Part shown: one piece after another, positions 62,304 through 64,000 of the stretch
Numbering within the stretch: the first letter of the stretch is position 1
Layout of the letters: each line of letters begins with the position of its first letter
Program-made: the position numbers and the translations under genes
NCBI GenBank assembly: GCA_964537975.1
Contig: CAZIDP010000002.1
Span: forward strand, 124,001-188,000
DNA from: SCBR16-9 sp964537975
Lineage (GTDB): Bacteria; Hydrogenedentota; Hydrogenedentia; Hydrogenedentales; SCBR16-9
Length of the DNA: 64,000 nt
Direction of reading: 5' to 3'
Notes under the pieces: model-generated
What the model was told of the DNA's origin: nothing
Seen by the model: only the letters and a program-made list of their open reading frames with translations
The model's database searches: none

Positions 62304-63047
62304 ATGAGTAAAGAGCGACTTGACATATTAGTTCAACGGCAGGCAGGCGTAACACGTTCCAAGGCACAAGGTTTAATACTTCTGGGGCAAGTTTTTGATA
62401 CCCTGGGTACAAAGCTGAATAAGCCTGGTATACGTCTTGATGAGAATATTGCGTTGGTGATTCGGGATGGGCAACGTTATGTGAGCCGAGGTGGCGACAA
62501 GCTGGAAGCAGCCTTAAATGCTTTCAAACCAGATATTACGGGACGAACTTGTATCGATGTCGGAGCTTCTACCGGGGGGTTTACAGACTGTTTGTTGCAA
62601 CATGGAGCTGCTAAAGTCTATGCCGTTGACGTAGGATATGGGCAGTTGACCTGGCAGTTGCGCCAGGATGAACGCGTAATTGTGCTGGAACGATGTAATA
62701 TTCGCCATTTAACCCGAGACCTGCTGGGTGATATTCCAACTTTTTTTGTGGCTGACTGCTCCTTCATTTCATTAACCAAAGTATTGCCTGCCATACTCCC
62801 TTTGCTCGATGCCGATTTTTCCGGAATAGTATTGATAAAACCGCAATTTGAAGTTGGCAAAGGGCAAGTAGGAAAGGGAGGGGTGGTGCGTGACAACACC
62901 ATTCAAATGGAGGTTATTGATAAATTACGCGACTTTTGTCATGGGCTGGGATTTCAAAATTTTGATGTTATTCCATCACCGTTGTTGGGCCCTGCGGGAA
63001 ACCAGGAATATTTGGCCAGTTTGCGGAATTTCCAATCTTCTGAATGA
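62304..63047 (+). CDS. tlyA: TlyA-family rRNA 2'-O-methyltransferase/haemolysin-like protein
   Basis: A 247-aa protein with an N-terminal S4 RNA-binding domain (about 1-60: KERLDILVQRQAGVTRSKAQGLILLGQV) and a FtsJ-type Rossmann methyltransferase (about 65-240: YVSRGGDKLEAAL, CIDVGASTGGFTDCLLQHGAAKVYAVDVGYGQL). The Lys of the GGDK motif and the Asp of the SFISL region (VADCSFISL) fit the K-D-K-E catalytic set. In Mycobacterium TlyA methylates 16S and 23S rRNA ribose. The tlyA-recN pairing is common in many bacteria, with other genes sometimes between. The ribosome site is weak. Confidence 0.92.
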   Translation: MSKERLDILVQRQAGVTRSKAQGLILLGQVFDTLGTKLNKPGIRLDENIALVIRDGQRYVSRGGDKLEAALNAFKPDITGRTCIDVGASTGGFTDCLLQHGAAKVYAVDVGYGQLTWQLRQDERVIVLERCNIRHLTRDLLGDIPTFFVADCSFISLTKVLPAILPLLDADFSGIVLIKPQFEVGKGQVGKGGVVRDNTIQMEVIDKLRDFCHGLGFQNFDVIPSPLLGPAGNQEYLASLRNFQSSE

Positions 63048-63162
63048 TTCGCAACCATCGGCCATTTCTGATAGCATATACATACAATATTCACTGTCTA
63101 ACCATTGTTTTGGGTGTTAATTACCAGGTCTGAATTTATTAATCTACAAATAAAAGTAATTC

Positions 63163-64000
63163 ATGCTCGAATTGTTACGTATCCATAATTATGCACTCAT
63201 TGAAAAGCTGGAAGTTGAATTTGCTTCAGGCTTCAATGCACTCACTGGTGAAACTGGTGCTGGCAAATCAATTGTCATCGGAGCCTTGAATCTGGTATTG
63301 GGTGCCCGAGCAACGGGAAGCGTTATACGAAAAGGCGCAAATAAAGCTCATATTGAAGCATTGTTTCGCTTAGAAACTATTTCTCCTCGCCTTGACGCAT
63401 TGTTGCAACTTCATGAAATCAGTTTGGAGGATGATTGCCTGCTGTTGGCGCGCACCATTACTCAAGAAGGGCGCAGCCGGGGTTTTGCAGGCGGAAAGCT
63501 GGTTCCAATAAACGTATTGTCCGCAATGGGCGATGAGTTGGTTGATCTTCATGGCCAGCATGAACACCAGTCATTGCTGAAAACTGAACGTCAACTTGAT
63601 CTGTTGGATGGGTTTGCGGATTTGGAGGTCCTGGCGCTTACTCTGGAAGATAAGGTTGAAAATTTTCGTAAAATTGAACGCAAACTTCGCTCGATAGAGC
63701 AAGATGATCGTGACAAAACACGCCAGATGGAGTTTTTGCGGTTCGAACTAGACGAAATTAACACTGCTGCCCTTGAGCCCGATGAAGACACTCGACTAAA
63801 GGAACGCATAAATGTCATTAATAATGCTGAAAAGATATTTACTCTGGCGAACCATGTGTACACCTTGTTGTACGGTAGCGAGGACAGTGCTGCGTTAGAT
63901 AATATTAATATTGCAAGTCGTGAGATGGAAGAACTTGCAGAGCTGACCCCAGAACTTGGGTATTTATCAAGCCAATTAACAGATGTCCGGGAAAGCCTTG
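63163..64000 (+). CDS. recN: DNA repair protein RecN (C-terminus beyond window)
   Basis: SMC-like ATPase acting in double-strand break repair. The first 279 codons are visible. It starts MLELLRIHNYALIEKLEVEF, then Walker A TGETGAGKSIVIGALNLVLGARA (Lys at about 41). The DLHGQHEHQSLL motif (about 126-137) is the RecN-type Q-region. A coiled-coil domain begins after about residue 165 with charged repeats. The Walker B and signature lie beyond the window edge. ATG at 63163, 115 bp after tlyA. Confidence 0.93.
   Translation, partial: MLELLRIHNYALIEKLEVEFASGFNALTGETGAGKSIVIGALNLVLGARATGSVIRKGANKAHIEALFRLETISPRLDALLQLHEISLEDDCLLLARTITQEGRSRGFAGGKLVPINVLSAMGDELVDLHGQHEHQSLLKTERQLDLLDGFADLEVLALTLEDKVENFRKIERKLRSIEQDDRDKTRQMEFLRFELDEINTAALEPDEDTRLKERINVINNAEKIFTLANHVYTLLYGSEDSAALDNINIASREMEELAELTPELGYLSSQLTDVRESL

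Noticed and set aside
1..64000. CRISPR, rRNA, tRNA, transposase or prophage genes
   Set aside because: No direct-repeat array, no conserved rRNA stretches, no recognisable tRNA cloverleaf, and no transposase or phage protein was seen. tRNA detection by eye is weak, so a tRNAscan run should confirm it.

Overview
This 64-kb window is gene-dense bacterial chromosome. I see no rRNA, tRNA, CRISPR array, intact insertion sequence or phage module. The genes point to a Gram-negative-type heterotroph: diaminopimelate-type peptidoglycan (dapF, ddl, a D,D-carboxypeptidase), lipoproteins with lipoboxes, a Tat-exported oxidoreductase, ExeA/GspA- and GspB-like secretion helpers, and the MEP isoprenoid pathway (ispD, ispF). 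A secreted protein ends in a dockerin-like HSAD...ISLSELL repeat. Together with DUF4432, GH116 and Tat-Gfo/Idh genes, this resembles what I recall of Candidatus Hydrogenedentota and other PVC-adjacent candidate phyla. That placement is inference and not certain.

Layout. 1-5.3 kb: an ABC export operon (ATPase, double-FtsX permease, truncated HlyD adaptor, all minus) and a DUF4432 aldose-epimerase-like gene. 5.4-9.1 kb: valS and a site-2 protease. 9.1-9.7 kb: a gap with a GC-rich hairpin islet. 9.7-17 kb: a glycan locus with an esterase, a LamG-GH116 glycosidase and a divergent secreted protein of unknown function. 17.6-21.3 kb: the gspA/gspB-like pair. 21.4-30.9 kb: a methyltransferase, aspC, an apparent ddl-dapF-purN-HAD operon (minus), then a Tat-exported Gfo/Idh oxidoreductase and a HEAT-repeat exported protein. 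31-39.3 kb: two penicillin-acylase-family (Ntn hydrolase) genes flanking an acyltransferase/esterase pair and an HbpS-like protein. 39.3-49.1 kb: an MsbA-like exporter, a tandem class II aldolase protein, an ankyrin lipoprotein, a DMT transporter, rnhA, a hybrid histidine kinase and dacA. 49.3-54.7 kb (minus): ybaB, fmt, rsmB, a PASTA membrane protein and rpe, plus a YhhQ-like transporter. 55-64 kb: a secreted nuclease/phosphatase, a 44-aa zinc-finger-like protein, accA, a DUF167 gene, a purine nucleoside phosphorylase, a yacL-ispD-ispF operon, a dockerin-like protein, tlyA and the 5' part of recN.

The most interesting observations are departures from expected catalytic or domain layout inside recognisable families. 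DapF has Ser where the second catalytic Cys should be. One penicillin-acylase-family protein has Gly where the self-processing nucleophile Ser should be. A tandem aldolase protein has a degenerate second half. The hybrid kinase carries a dead middle receiver. A kinase-less PASTA membrane protein sits where Firmicutes keep the PASTA kinase PrkC (fmt-rsmB-...-rpe). An unannotated 44-aa CxxC/HxxC protein has its own terminator. I did not find a clear multi-gene defence or mobile system, and no single undescribed system stands out beyond these.
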